Positions 29,385-38,159 of a stretch of 64,000 nt of DNA are shown here, in pieces. The notes below the pieces were generated by a model that had not been told where the DNA came from, searched no databases, and worked only from the letters and a program-made list of their open reading frames with translations. The stretch lies in contig NZ_LJSD01000011.1 in the NCBI RefSeq assembly GCF_001303895.1, positions 310,001 to 374,000 of the forward strand, read 5' to 3'. Every line of letters starts with the position of its first letter. The first letter of the stretch is position 1. This DNA is from Mesorhizobium sp. 1M-11 (GTDB lineage Bacteria > Pseudomonadota > Alphaproteobacteria > Rhizobiales > Rhizobiaceae). Position numbers and translations under genes: made by a program.

Positions 29385-29459
29385 TGGGGCGTCGCCAAGC
29401 GGTAAGGCATCGGTTTTTGGTACCGACATTCCCAGGTTCGAATCCTGGCGCCCCAGCCA
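29385..29459 (+). tRNA. tRNA-Gln (anticodon TTG)
   Basis: 75 bases that fold into a complete cloverleaf. The acceptor TGGGGCG pairs with CGCCCCA, then comes G as discriminator and an encoded CCA. The anticodon stem TCGGT/ACCGA encloses loop TTTTGGT with TTG at positions 34-36. The T arm contains GGTTCGAATCC. It is the only tRNA gene seen in the window. Confidence 0.95.
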
Positions 29460-29542
29460 TAGGCAAGATCGGTAGCCGCCTCATTCCAGACTGGAGTGCT
29501 GAAACCAACCTGCGCGGCGATCTCGCAAGAGCCAATTCACAA

Positions 29543-31114
29543 CTAATTGCCTGCAATCTTGCGCCAATCATGCCCCAAGGGCATGAGGTTACGCATACGA
29601 TCAATTGCCTGAAAGAATGGACGTCTGCTCAGCTCTTCGCCCAGGTCTTGAGTTTCAAGAACTCTGAACCGATCGATTAGATTCTCCCATTGGCCACGCT
29701 TGATGAGTGAGAGCACTGCGTCCTCGTCGGCATCATTGCTGGCAAAAGATAAATCATCAGGCTTCAGCACACCATTTCTGCAGAGATCGGCGAAACGATC
29801 AGGGTCTGCACCATTGCGATATAAGTATCTTGTTGTCGTCTGACTGCGTACGAACGGAACATACTGAGGAAGCCGGTAAAACATCGAATAGGCATACCGC
29901 AATGTTAAGCGAGCAACGCGATCAGACTCGCCAGGATCCGAGGGGAGAACCAACCTATCCACCTCCTCCTGAGAATAGGCGCGGATTTGGAAACCGGCAG
30001 CTTGATAGGTCGATGGAGCAATTGCGACCACCTGCTTTCCCAATATGCCTGCTTCCAAGCTCGCGCTGCTACCTCCGACGACGATAACTTCCGCTTGCTC
30101 AATCAAGTCGAGTGTGCTGGCAGGCGCAGACGGCTCAATAAACGTTACCCCTCGTCGTTTCGCCCATTCGCGATAGTAGCTCGTGGACAAACTTCCATCG
30201 TTTTGCCCAATGTATCGCGCCCAGTTTGGATGACATCGGAGTACGATATCCTCAGGTTTGAGGCAAAGACGATCAATGAGCGCGTCGTAGGCAGCTGTCA
30301 CTTCCGGCCAAGCACTCTCCCAATCCGGGTGGCCGTAAAATTCGTTTCGGCTGCTCGGCAGGATTAGCACGCGCCGATGACCGCTCGCTGGCCATTGGAG
30401 AGTAGTGGCGCCAACATTGTACGCCTGCCATTCTTTAACATTGCTGTGAAGAAACCGGGAAGCAACATGGCCGGCTGCCCGGGTGGCCTGGTTCAACAAT
30501 AGCGGTACATCCCGCCACTCAGCTACAATTCGATCCACAGACGCGAGTCCAAGGCAGCTTTCATCCGGCAGAAGTTGCAGGCCATCTCCGAACCAAGTTC
30601 GTTCAAGCGATACAAATCGAATTCCAGCCGCTTTCGCAGCCTCAGAGATAGCCCTTGTGGCGTCCATGCGCCCGTTAAAGACACAAACAGCATCAAGTTT
30701 CTCACGTTCGATCCACGACAGGGCTGCCGAATATGCAACCGCCACCGCAGGAGCGATTTTAGCGACTAGCTCTTTGTAATGTTGACTATCGTAATCTGCA
30801 TTAGACTCGAAGCGACCAATGGTGCTAGCGCTCGATCTTGCCCATTCTGATGAGTTCTGATCCTGAATGGTCTTTGCGAATGAATGTATAGATGAAACAT
30901 CGAGACGCTCGAAAGAACGCACTCCGCCGGCTCGACAACTAAGACAATTTGTCCGCGCATAAGGGCGCAATTCGCGAGTGTAACAGGTGGGCAGGTCAGA
31001 ATCGCAAGTGAGAAACCTAACCTCGTGCCCTGCCGACCGCATCAACCTTGCAAGAAAGATCAAATGCTCAACGTGAGGGCGCCACGAATATATCGATGAG
31101 AAGCCGACGCGCAC
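29543..31114 (-). CDS. Putative surface-carbohydrate glycosyltransferase (capsule synthesis-like)
   Basis: 523-residue soluble protein. HVEHLIFLARLMRSAGHEVRFLTC resembles the N-terminal domain of GT-B enzymes. The second half has RRVLILPSSRNEFYGHPDW, VLRCHPNWARYIG, FIEPSAPASTLDLIEQAEVIVVGGSSASLEAGILGKQVVAI (shown in pieces), the pattern seen in capsule polysaccharide synthesis proteins and surface glycosyltransferases. No exact family is claimed. The start is GTG with GAGG 6-9 bases upstream, overlapping the stop of the methyltransferase gene. With that gene it forms an AT-richer unit facing tRNA-Gln. Confidence 0.65.
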   Translation of the reverse strand: MRVGFSSIYSWRPHVEHLIFLARLMRSAGHEVRFLTCDSDLPTCYTRELRPYARTNCLSCRAGGVRSFERLDVSSIHSFAKTIQDQNSSEWARSSASTIGRFESNADYDSQHYKELVAKIAPAVAVAYSAALSWIEREKLDAVCVFNGRMDATRAISEAAKAAGIRFVSLERTWFGDGLQLLPDESCLGLASVDRIVAEWRDVPLLLNQATRAAGHVASRFLHSNVKEWQAYNVGATTLQWPASGHRRVLILPSSRNEFYGHPDWESAWPEVTAAYDALIDRLCLKPEDIVLRCHPNWARYIGQNDGSLSTSYYREWAKRRGVTFIEPSAPASTLDLIEQAEVIVVGGSSASLEAGILGKQVVAIAPSTYQAAGFQIRAYSQEEVDRLVLPSDPGESDRVARLTLRYAYSMFYRLPQYVPFVRSQTTTRYLYRNGADPDRFADLCRNGVLKPDDLSFASNDADEDAVLSLIKRGQWENLIDRFRVLETQDLGEELSRRPFFQAIDRMRNLMPLGHDWRKIAGN

Positions 31115-31121
31115 GTCTACC

Positions 31122-31778
31122 TCAATACTGCAAGGATTTTGGGAACGCTTTCGTCCAATCTTTCTTTATAAAATCGAGACAAATTGATTCATTTTCGTCG
31201 TACGTAAATTTAGGACCATGCTCTGTATATCGCCGATTAATTAGCCGATACGCTGGATTCCAAGTAAAAAGCCCAGAGAAGTCCATTTTATGAGCAAATA
31301 CCCCAGGCTTGTGGGAATATGGGTTCTTGAAAAAGTGTCTCGGACTAAAATCCAAAATAACCACTAGACCACCATCAACCAGAACGCGATCTGCCTCTGC
31401 AGCTATCTTAAAATAGTCTTTTGGATCTGCTAAATACAAGCAGAACCCAAAAATAAGGGTATCAATACTGGAATCCGGAAGGTCAATTTTATCGGCCGTT
31501 CCGATTTCAAACGTAATATCGGCATATGTTGAGCGAGCATGGTCAACAGCCTTGGTCGACGGATCAAATCCCCAGCACGTCGATCCGAATTTCTTACGAA
31601 GAAGTGACAGGCGCTCCCCTTCCCCACAACCAACTTCCGCAACAAATTTTGGCTGAACCTGCAGGCTCAGCAACTCATTTACAACGAGATCCTGTTCCTT
31701 GCGTCTAAGCGCTGAAAGATTGCGCTCGAACCAAGCGTCACCTTCTCCAGAGAGAAAAATCGATTTTTGAGAAGTCAT
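31122..31778 (-). CDS. Class I SAM-dependent methyltransferase
   Basis: 218 residues of the Methyltransf_11/25 type. VAEVGCGEGERLSLLRKKFG is motif I near residues 47-66, GFDPSTKAVDHA and IGTADKIDLPDSSIDTLIFGFCLYL are motifs II and IV, and VDGGLVVILDFSP follows. The base composition is clearly more AT-rich than the window average. It precedes the glycosyltransferase-like gene by 7 bases on the same strand, so methylation of a surface sugar is a fair but unproven guess. Confidence 0.85.
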   Translation of the reverse strand: MTSQKSIFLSGEGDAWFERNLSALRRKEQDLVVNELLSLQVQPKFVAEVGCGEGERLSLLRKKFGSTCWGFDPSTKAVDHARSTYADITFEIGTADKIDLPDSSIDTLIFGFCLYLADPKDYFKIAAEADRVLVDGGLVVILDFSPRHFFKNPYSHKPGVFAHKMDFSGLFTWNPAYRLINRRYTEHGPKFTYDENESICLDFIKKDWTKAFPKSLQY

Positions 31779-32123
31779 GTTGAACGGGCTCGGTTGTAAA
31801 GTTGAGTCGGATATAACTACGCAGGCAAGCCACCGTCAGAGGCCAGAAGCACTTTCTCTTAGCTCGCTGAGTCAACCACACAAAGCCTGTGTTTCAAAAT
31901 CTTGCGCCAGGCCCGTGGATCAAATTTAGCTTTTCCGCCCTGCTAAGATACGGCAGCTTCTGCACCTTAGCGGAAAGTACGTAATACATTGTTGCCGACA
32001 GCAATCAAGGCAGTGTCATTTGGACGCCGTTTAGGGGCCATGCGCAACGATCGTGGATAGGTCAGCGCACCATCCCGATCTCATCTCCAGCAAACATCGG
32101 GGCAACCGCCGCTTCCGGGCTCG
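31779..32123. other. Intergenic region between UDP-glucuronate epimerase and methyltransferase
   Basis: 345 bases, AT-richer than the core genes. It contains the promoter for the methyltransferase/glycosyltransferase unit and the 3' end of the epimerase gene upstream. No integrase remnant, direct repeat of the tRNA 3' end, terminator hairpin or small gene could be found. Confidence 0.5.
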
Positions 32124-33101
32124 CTAATTATCTCGCCCCTGCCACTCATCACGATACCAGTCGACAAACTTTCGCAACCCATCCTCAATGGAGGTGTTGG
32201 GCTTGAAGCCGATGGCACGGTCGAGTTCGGTGACATCGGCAAAGGTGCGCTCGACATCGCCAGGCTGCATCGGCTCGTATTGCCGCCTGGCCTCAATACC
32301 GATCAGATGCTCCAGCGTGTCGATGAAATCACCCAGCCGGACCGGACTGTTGTTGCCTATGTTGTAGAGCCGTACCGGCGGCGTCTCGCCGGCCGGCGGA
32401 TTGTCCAATACCTTCACCACGGCTTCCACGACGTCATCGACATAGGTGAAATCGCGCCACATCTCGCCTTGGTTGAAAACACGGATCGGCTTGCCGGAAA
32501 GGATGGCCTTGGTAAAAAGCCAATAGGCCATGTCTGGCCTGCCCCACGGCCCGTAAACCGTGAAGAAACGCAGGCCCGTAAGTGGAATGGAGTAAAGATG
32601 AGCGTAGGTGTGGCTCATCAGCTCGTCGGCCTTCTTGGTGGCCGCATAAAGCGAAACCGGGGTGTCTACCTTGTCGGCCTCCGAAAACGGTACCTTTTGG
32701 TTGCCGCCATAGACCGAACTCGACGAGGCATAGACCAAGTGCTCGAAACCAGGCTGCGCCCGGCAGAACTCCAGCACTTCTAGATGCCCCGCAATGTTGG
32801 AGCGTATGTAGGCGCGTGGATTGTCGAGCGAGTGGCGCACGCCGGCCTGAGCCGCGAGATGCACGATACGCTTGATGCCACGGCTCGACAGTGAAGACAG
32901 TGCGTTCTCATCCGCTATGTCGAGCTTGTGGAACGAGAAGTGGCTGCGCGGGGAAAGCCGCTCAAGGCGCGCCTGCTTCAGCGCCGGATCGTAATAGTCA
33001 TTCAGATTGTCGACGCCGATAACCTCCTCACCCCGGTCGAGCAGGCGGTGGCAGACATGGCTGCCGATGAAGCCGGCTGCGCCGGTGACGAGTATGGGCA
33101 A
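32124..33101 (-). CDS. UDP-glucuronate 4-epimerase (LpsL/Cap1J-like)
   Basis: 325-residue SDR interconverting UDP-glucuronate and UDP-galacturonate. PILVTGAAGFIGSHVCHRLL is followed by DNLNDYYDPALKQARL, a block typical of UDP-uronate 4-epimerases, then ASSSSVYGGNQKVPFSE, catalytic YAATKKADE, TVYGPWGRPDMAYWLFTKAIL and DVERTFAD. A TTG start at 33101 is chosen because it places the fold at residue 2 and has GGAGAA upstream; the longer in-frame ATG at 33164 adds 21 unconserved residues. LpsL makes galacturonate donors for LPS in rhizobia. Confidence 0.9.
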   Translation of the reverse strand: MPILVTGAAGFIGSHVCHRLLDRGEEVIGVDNLNDYYDPALKQARLERLSPRSHFSFHKLDIADENALSSLSSRGIKRIVHLAAQAGVRHSLDNPRAYIRSNIAGHLEVLEFCRAQPGFEHLVYASSSSVYGGNQKVPFSEADKVDTPVSLYAATKKADELMSHTYAHLYSIPLTGLRFFTVYGPWGRPDMAYWLFTKAILSGKPIRVFNQGEMWRDFTYVDDVVEAVVKVLDNPPAGETPPVRLYNIGNNSPVRLGDFIDTLEHLIGIEARRQYEPMQPGDVERTFADVTELDRAIGFKPNTSIEDGLRKFVDWYRDEWQGRDN

Positions 33102-33205
33102 GGGCGTTCTCCGTGACCGCAGACTGCGACCAAGCAAGCCGGCCGGCGATTTGAGTGCTATCACCGAGATCGTGGAAAGTTCAACAGCACAGATGGCGAC
33201 GAAGG

Positions 33206-36200
33206 TCAGCTTGCCTCGCGCATCGCTTCCGCAGCCTGCAGGTCGACCGAGACCAACTGGCTGACACCCTGCTCAGCCATGGTGACACCGAACAGGCGGT
33301 CCATGCGCGCCATGGTGATCGGATTGTGGGTGATGACGACGAAGCGCGTCTCCGTCGACGCCGACATTTCATCCATCAGGTTGCAGAAACGTTCGACGTT
33401 GTGGTCGTCGAGCGGCGCATCGACCTCGTCCAGCACGCAGATCGGTGCCGGATTGGTGAGGAAAACGGCGAAGATCAGCGACATCGCAGTCAGCGCCTGC
33501 TCGCCGCCAGACAAAAGCGTCATGGTCTGCGGCTTCTTGCCGGGTGGACGGGCAAGAATCTCGAGGCCGGCCTCAAGAGGATCTTCCGACTCGATCAATT
33601 GCAGTTCGGCTGTACCGCCCCCGAACAGATGCGTGAACAGCCGTTGGAAATGGCTGTTCACGACGTCAAAAGCGGCAAGCAGCCGCTCACGGCCTTCACG
33701 ATTGAGGCTCTGGATGGCCTGGCGCAGCTTGCGGATCGCCTCGATGACGTCTTCACGCTCGGAAACGATGGTCTCCAGCCGCTCCGACAGCTCGCGCTGC
33801 TCTTCCTCGGCGCGCAGGTTGACGGCACCGAGCCGCTCGCGTTCGATCTTCAGCCGCTCCAGCTGACGCTCGATTTCGCCCATGTCGGGCATCGGGCTGT
33901 CAGCCTCCAGCCCGGTGTGGCGGATGACCAGATGCGGCGGCGTGTTGAGCGCTTCCTGGATGCGGGCTTCGACTTCCAGCCGGCGCTCGTCGGCGGCGGT
34001 CAGCCGCTCCTCGGCGCGCACGCGTGCCTCGCGTGCTTCGGCAAGCGTGGTGATGGCGGCGGTGGCCGCCTTGTCGAGCTCGGCCTGGCGGTTTTCGGCT
34101 TCCTGCAAGCGGTCGGCAGCGTTCTTGCGCAGCGTCTCGGCTTCCGAAAGCTGCGACAGCAAAGCGCGACGGCGCTGGTCGAGTTCATCGGGCGCATCGG
34201 CCAGTTGCTCGCGTTCGGCGGCAGCCTCGGCCTTGCGTTCACCAAGCGAGGCTATCTGGGCGGACGCATTCTCAGCCCGCGACAGCCAGTTGTTGCGCTC
34301 TCCTTGAATGGCTTCCAGGCGGCGTATGCGCGCCTCCGCTTCGCGCTTCAGCCCCTCATGGACGGCGCGGGCATCGGCAAGTGCTGCGCGATCGCGCGAC
34401 ACATGGGCGGCTGCCTGTTCGAGCCTGGACTGCAGGTCGGCAAGATCGGGAGCATCTTTCAACTGCTCTTCCGCCTCGACGTGGATGGCGGAGGCTTCTT
34501 CATGGGCCTCGACCACCCGAGCACGGGATTCGGTCAGGGCAGCCCGCCGCGTCGTGAACTCACCAGCCGCTCTTTCCGCCTGAACCAGCGCATTGTGCGC
34601 CGCATCGAGCGCATGCTGCGCTTCGCGCCAGGCCTGGCGTGCTCCCTTTTCGGCCTCGACAGCGGCACGCAGCCCAGCTTCCGCCTTGGCAAGGGCCTCC
34701 TCGGCCGCCCGCACGACACGCGTTGCGGCAATCGCCTCGGCGTCGAGTTCGGCCAACCGGTTCTTCTGTGCGAGGCGTTGCGCGGCCGGCGTTGGCGCAT
34801 CGGCGCTCGCCGTGAAACCGTCCCAACGCCAGAGAGCTCCTTCGCGGCTCACCAGCCTCTGGCCGGGCAGCAGCAACGCTTGCAACCGCTTGCCGTCGCC
34901 CGCTTCGACGATGCCGATTTGCGCCAGGCGACGCGCCAGTTGTCCCGGCGCCTTGACGACGCTGGCCAAGCTGCACGTGCCTTCCGGCAATGCCGGGTCG
35001 CCGGCCTGCACCTCACCATCTCCCCAGTGTACGGGAGCGCTGCGGTCGAGCGGCACGTCGAGGTCTTCGCCAAGAGCCGCACCCAGCGCCGTCTCAAAGC
35101 CCCGTTCGACGCTGATCTGTTCCAAGACGGCAGGGAAAAGGTCTCCGCCACCGACTGAGTTCAGGATCTTGGCCAGTGTGCGTGCTTCGGTCTCGACCCG
35201 GGCAAGTTCTGCCTTGGCCTCCTGCAGCGGACCACGCGCTGCAGCCTCTGCCCCACGCGCCTCGACCACCCGCTGCTCGGATTCGAGCGCTGCCGTCTCG
35301 GTGGTAGCAAGCGTTTCGGTCGCTTCCTCGACCAGGATCTTTTTCTCCGCCGGATCGGCAAGGGCGGCGATGCGCTGACCAATTTCAGCGAGTTCGCGAT
35401 CGGCATCGGCAAGCTGGCGGGCGAAACGGTCACGCCGTTCAGCGGCCTCACGCAAGGTGCGCTCGATCTGGTTACGTCCGGCGGCGGCCTCCGCGCGTTC
35501 CGCTGTCAGCTTGGCCAGTTTTTCTTCGCTGGCCGCCAGTGTGGCCGTCGCCTGCTCGAAGGCAGCGCGGGTGTTGGCTTCCCGCTCGGCCGCGCCAGCG
35601 TTTTCAGCATTCAGTGTCGTCTCTTCCGCCGCCAGCCGCTCCAGCACGGCGGCATTGTCGCGCACCATGCGCTCTTCGCGCTCGATGTCGGCGTCGAGCT
35701 GCTGCAGGCGCCGGTCGAGTTCCGTCTGGCGGGCACTGATACGACCTGCCTCTTCCTCGATCTGCGACTTGGCGATCGACAGGCGCTGGAAGGCAGCCGC
35801 GGCCTTGGCTTCCGCATCGCGCAGATCCGGCAAGCGGTGCGCGCTGATCGCCTGTTCCTTGGCGGCATTCATCTGGGAAGAGGCGCGGTCGCCGACGAGC
35901 GCGGTCGCCGTTGCCAGTGCCGAGCGCGCCTCGGCTTCCTGCGCCTTGGCAAGCGTCCAGCGCAGATGCAGCAGGGTGGCTTCCGCCTTGCGGATATCGG
36001 CTGAGAGGTTCTTGAAACGCGAAGCCTGACGCGCCTGACGCTTTAGGCTCTCGATCTGGCTTTCCAGCTCACCGACGACATCGTCCAGCCGCTCGAGATT
36101 TTGCTCGGCACCTTTCAGCCGCAGTTCCGCTTCATGGCGGCGTGTGTGCAGGCCGGAAATGCCTGCCGCTTCTTCCAGCAAAGCGCGACGCGCCTGGGGT

Positions 36201-36667
36201 TTGGCCTGGATGAGTTCGCCGATGCGGCCCTGCCCGACCATCGAGGGTGAGCGAGCGCCGGTAGACTGATCGGCAAAGAGAAGCTGCACGTCCTTGGCGC
36301 GCGCTTCCTTGCCGTTGATGCGATAGACCGAACCTGCCTCGCGCTCGATGCGGCGCGAAACCTGTAGTTCGTCGGCATCGTTGAAGGCGGATGGCGCGGT
36401 ACGGTCGACATTGTCGAGGAAAAGCGTGACTTCGGCGGTGTTGCGGGCCGGCCGCGTGTTGGAGCCCGAGAAAATGACGTCGTCCATGCCGGACGCGCGC
36501 ATGTTCTTGTAGGAGCTTTCGCCCATCACCCAGCGGAGCGCTTCCACCAGGTTGGACTTGCCGCAGCCGTTCGGCCCCACGATACCGGTGAGGCCGCGTT
36601 CGATAACGAACTCACCGGGTTCGACGAAGGATTTGAAACCGAGCAGGCGCAGCCGCGAGAATTTCAT
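33206..36667 (-). CDS. smc: Chromosome segregation protein SMC
   Basis: 1153-residue condensin ATPase. The N-terminal head has Walker A GPNGCGKSNLVEALRWVMGE near residue 31. Long Ala/Glu/Arg-rich coiled coils (about 170-500 and 640-1000) flank a hinge near residues 510-620 (ETALGAALGEDLDVPLD). The C-terminal head has the ABC signature LLSGGEQALTAMSL and Walker B PICVLDEVDAPLDDHN. Length fits the family. The order dciA, DsbA-like gene, smc on one strand is a familiar rhizobial arrangement; ScpA and ScpB are not in the window. Confidence 0.97.
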   Translation of the reverse strand: MKFSRLRLLGFKSFVEPGEFVIERGLTGIVGPNGCGKSNLVEALRWVMGESSYKNMRASGMDDVIFSGSNTRPARNTAEVTLFLDNVDRTAPSAFNDADELQVSRRIEREAGSVYRINGKEARAKDVQLLFADQSTGARSPSMVGQGRIGELIQAKPQARRALLEEAAGISGLHTRRHEAELRLKGAEQNLERLDDVVGELESQIESLKRQARQASRFKNLSADIRKAEATLLHLRWTLAKAQEAEARSALATATALVGDRASSQMNAAKEQAISAHRLPDLRDAEAKAAAAFQRLSIAKSQIEEEAGRISARQTELDRRLQQLDADIEREERMVRDNAAVLERLAAEETTLNAENAGAAEREANTRAAFEQATATLAASEEKLAKLTAERAEAAAGRNQIERTLREAAERRDRFARQLADADRELAEIGQRIAALADPAEKKILVEEATETLATTETAALESEQRVVEARGAEAAARGPLQEAKAELARVETEARTLAKILNSVGGGDLFPAVLEQISVERGFETALGAALGEDLDVPLDRSAPVHWGDGEVQAGDPALPEGTCSLASVVKAPGQLARRLAQIGIVEAGDGKRLQALLLPGQRLVSREGALWRWDGFTASADAPTPAAQRLAQKNRLAELDAEAIAATRVVRAAEEALAKAEAGLRAAVEAEKGARQAWREAQHALDAAHNALVQAERAAGEFTTRRAALTESRARVVEAHEEASAIHVEAEEQLKDAPDLADLQSRLEQAAAHVSRDRAALADARAVHEGLKREAEARIRRLEAIQGERNNWLSRAENASAQIASLGERKAEAAAEREQLADAPDELDQRRRALLSQLSEAETLRKNAADRLQEAENRQAELDKAATAAITTLAEAREARVRAEERLTAADERRLEVEARIQEALNTPPHLVIRHTGLEADSPMPDMGEIERQLERLKIERERLGAVNLRAEEEQRELSERLETIVSEREDVIEAIRKLRQAIQSLNREGRERLLAAFDVVNSHFQRLFTHLFGGGTAELQLIESEDPLEAGLEILARPPGKKPQTMTLLSGGEQALTAMSLIFAVFLTNPAPICVLDEVDAPLDDHNVERFCNLMDEMSASTETRFVVITHNPITMARMDRLFGVTMAEQGVSQLVSVDLQAAEAMREAS

Positions 36668-36727
36668 TCGCGCAGCCCCGTACGGGGGCTCGCGCCGAGC
36701 CGCTGCCGCCCCGGCGCTGCCGGAACG

Positions 36728-37468
36728 TCAGAGCAGAGGGTCGATGATGGCCGACAGTTCCTCAATCGACAACGCACCCTTGTAGGTTTGACCGTTGATG
36801 AAGAAGGTCGGCGTTGAGTCGACCTTGAATTCGTCCGCGCCGCGCTTCTGCACTGATCTGACTTGGTCCAGAAGTTTCTGGTCCGTCAAGCAGGCGTTGA
36901 AGCTCTCCTGTGTAAAACCGGCCAGTTTGGACAATTGGAACATGGCATCCTTGACGTTTTCTGCCACGGCCCAGTTTTGCTGCTGTTTGAAGAGGACATC
37001 CACCATCGGGAAATAGTTGTCGCCGGCACAGCGCGCCAGCATGAAACCGGCCTCGGCACGCGGATCAAACGGGAACTCGCGGAAGATCAATCGCGCCTTG
37101 CCTGTATCGATATATTTGGTCTTCAGCTCCGGCAGCGTCGTTTCATGGAAATGCGCGCAGTGCGGGCAGGTCATGGAAGCGTATTCGACGATAGTGACCT
37201 TGGCATCATCCTCGCCAAGCTGCCTTTCCGGCAACTCGCCAGGCTTCAGGAGCGCTGTCATGTCGACGGATCCGGACGACTGCGGCGCAGCCGCCGCCGG
37301 CTTGTCGGCCCCAGCCGGCTTCATCGCATCTGCAGGCTTGGTGGTCTCTGCCGGCTTGGCGGTCTCGGCTTCGGCCTCACCCACCTTATTGCAGGCCGCG
37401 AGCGCCAGCGCCGCCGGTGCGACGGCCAGCGTGGTCAGAATGGATCTGCGGGACAGAAGACGGTTCAT
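36728..37468 (-). CDS. DsbA-family thioredoxin-fold lipoprotein
   Basis: 246 residues. The N terminus combines a twin-arginine-like SRRSILTTL with a lipobox LAAC near residue 26, so it is probably exported folded and lipidated. A Lys/Pro/Ala-rich linker (residues about 30-65) precedes a thioredoxin domain with the redox motif CPHC in EYASMTCPHCAHFHET, the DsbA-like FREFPFDPRA, and the cis-proline region STPTFFINGQ. It should act in periplasmic disulfide chemistry as a BdbD/DsbA-like oxidase or reductase. It ends 60 bases before smc starts on the same strand. Confidence 0.9.
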   Translation of the reverse strand: MNRLLSRRSILTTLAVAPAALALAACNKVGEAEAETAKPAETTKPADAMKPAGADKPAAAAPQSSGSVDMTALLKPGELPERQLGEDDAKVTIVEYASMTCPHCAHFHETTLPELKTKYIDTGKARLIFREFPFDPRAEAGFMLARCAGDNYFPMVDVLFKQQQNWAVAENVKDAMFQLSKLAGFTQESFNACLTDQKLLDQVRSVQKRGADEFKVDSTPTFFINGQTYKGALSIEELSAIIDPLL

Positions 37469-37610
37469 CGAATCACCTGATCAGGATTTGATTTTGCAAT
37501 GGATAGCCAAGGAAAAGCGAGAGTTCGCGGGAATTAAGGCATTGCGGGGCCCAAGTCCAATCGCGAAAACCGGTTGAAACGATCACGAAAACGCGAGAGC
37601 GTGGTGAAGT

Positions 37611-38108
37611 CTATTTGCGCTGACCGATGATGGTGGCGCCCAATCTCTCCAGCGAAGCACGCAATGCCTCGTCTTCCACGCCGCCGACTACGCGTTCGAG
37701 GCGTGACTTCTCCAGCGGCGTCAACGGCCTGGCCGGTTGGGCAGTGCGGCGTTTGGTCTCCGTCAGCGGCTTCTGCACGATGCGGATGCGGCCGACGGCC
37801 CGGAAACCCAGGAACGCATTCACGCGACCGATGATCTCGTCGGCCTGGTGCTGGAGATGAAGTGCTGCCACCCCCTGGCAAGCAACGACGAGGGCGGCGG
37901 GCTCGAACGGATCATCCTCATGCATGCGTCGTGGCCACTGGATCCGCTCCGGCCTCGATGTGCCGGCGAGCCGCGGTCCAACGATCTCCTCCCAGGATTG
38001 GACGAGACCGATCGAGATGCCGGCGCGCTTGCGCAGTACCGGGTCCAAGATGCCGGTTGCAAGATCACTGACCGGCACGGGATTGCTGTAAGGGGCTTTC
38101 CCTGTCAT
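37611..38108 (-). CDS. DciA-family protein (DUF721), predicted helicase loader
   Basis: 165 residues. SNPVPVSDLATGILDPVLRKRAGISIGLVQSWEEIVGPRLAGTSRPERIQWPR, in pieces, is the DUF721 signature, with the W-x-x-I/VVGP turn; a basic C-terminal tail follows. DciA proteins help load the replicative helicase DnaB in bacteria without DnaC. The gene is divergent from mutY with only 51 bases between starts, and is followed 142 bases later by the DsbA-like gene. Confidence 0.88.
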   Translation of the reverse strand: MTGKAPYSNPVPVSDLATGILDPVLRKRAGISIGLVQSWEEIVGPRLAGTSRPERIQWPRRMHEDDPFEPAALVVACQGVAALHLQHQADEIIGRVNAFLGFRAVGRIRIVQKPLTETKRRTAQPARPLTPLEKSRLERVVGGVEDEALRASLERLGATIIGQRK

Positions 38109-38159
38109 GCGTTCTCCGTCAGACAGCAGGACCGGCTGAACCGCATCCCGAAACGATCA

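Noticed and set aside
29385..32123. Integrase, att repeats or phage remnants beside tRNA-Gln
   Set aside because: No reading frame resembles a recombinase and no copy of the tRNA 3' end was seen; only composition and position suggest an island.
33155..35158. 667-codon plus-strand open frame across smc
   Set aside because: The minus strand encodes SMC with intact Walker and signature motifs; the plus frame is a by-product of GC-rich codon use.
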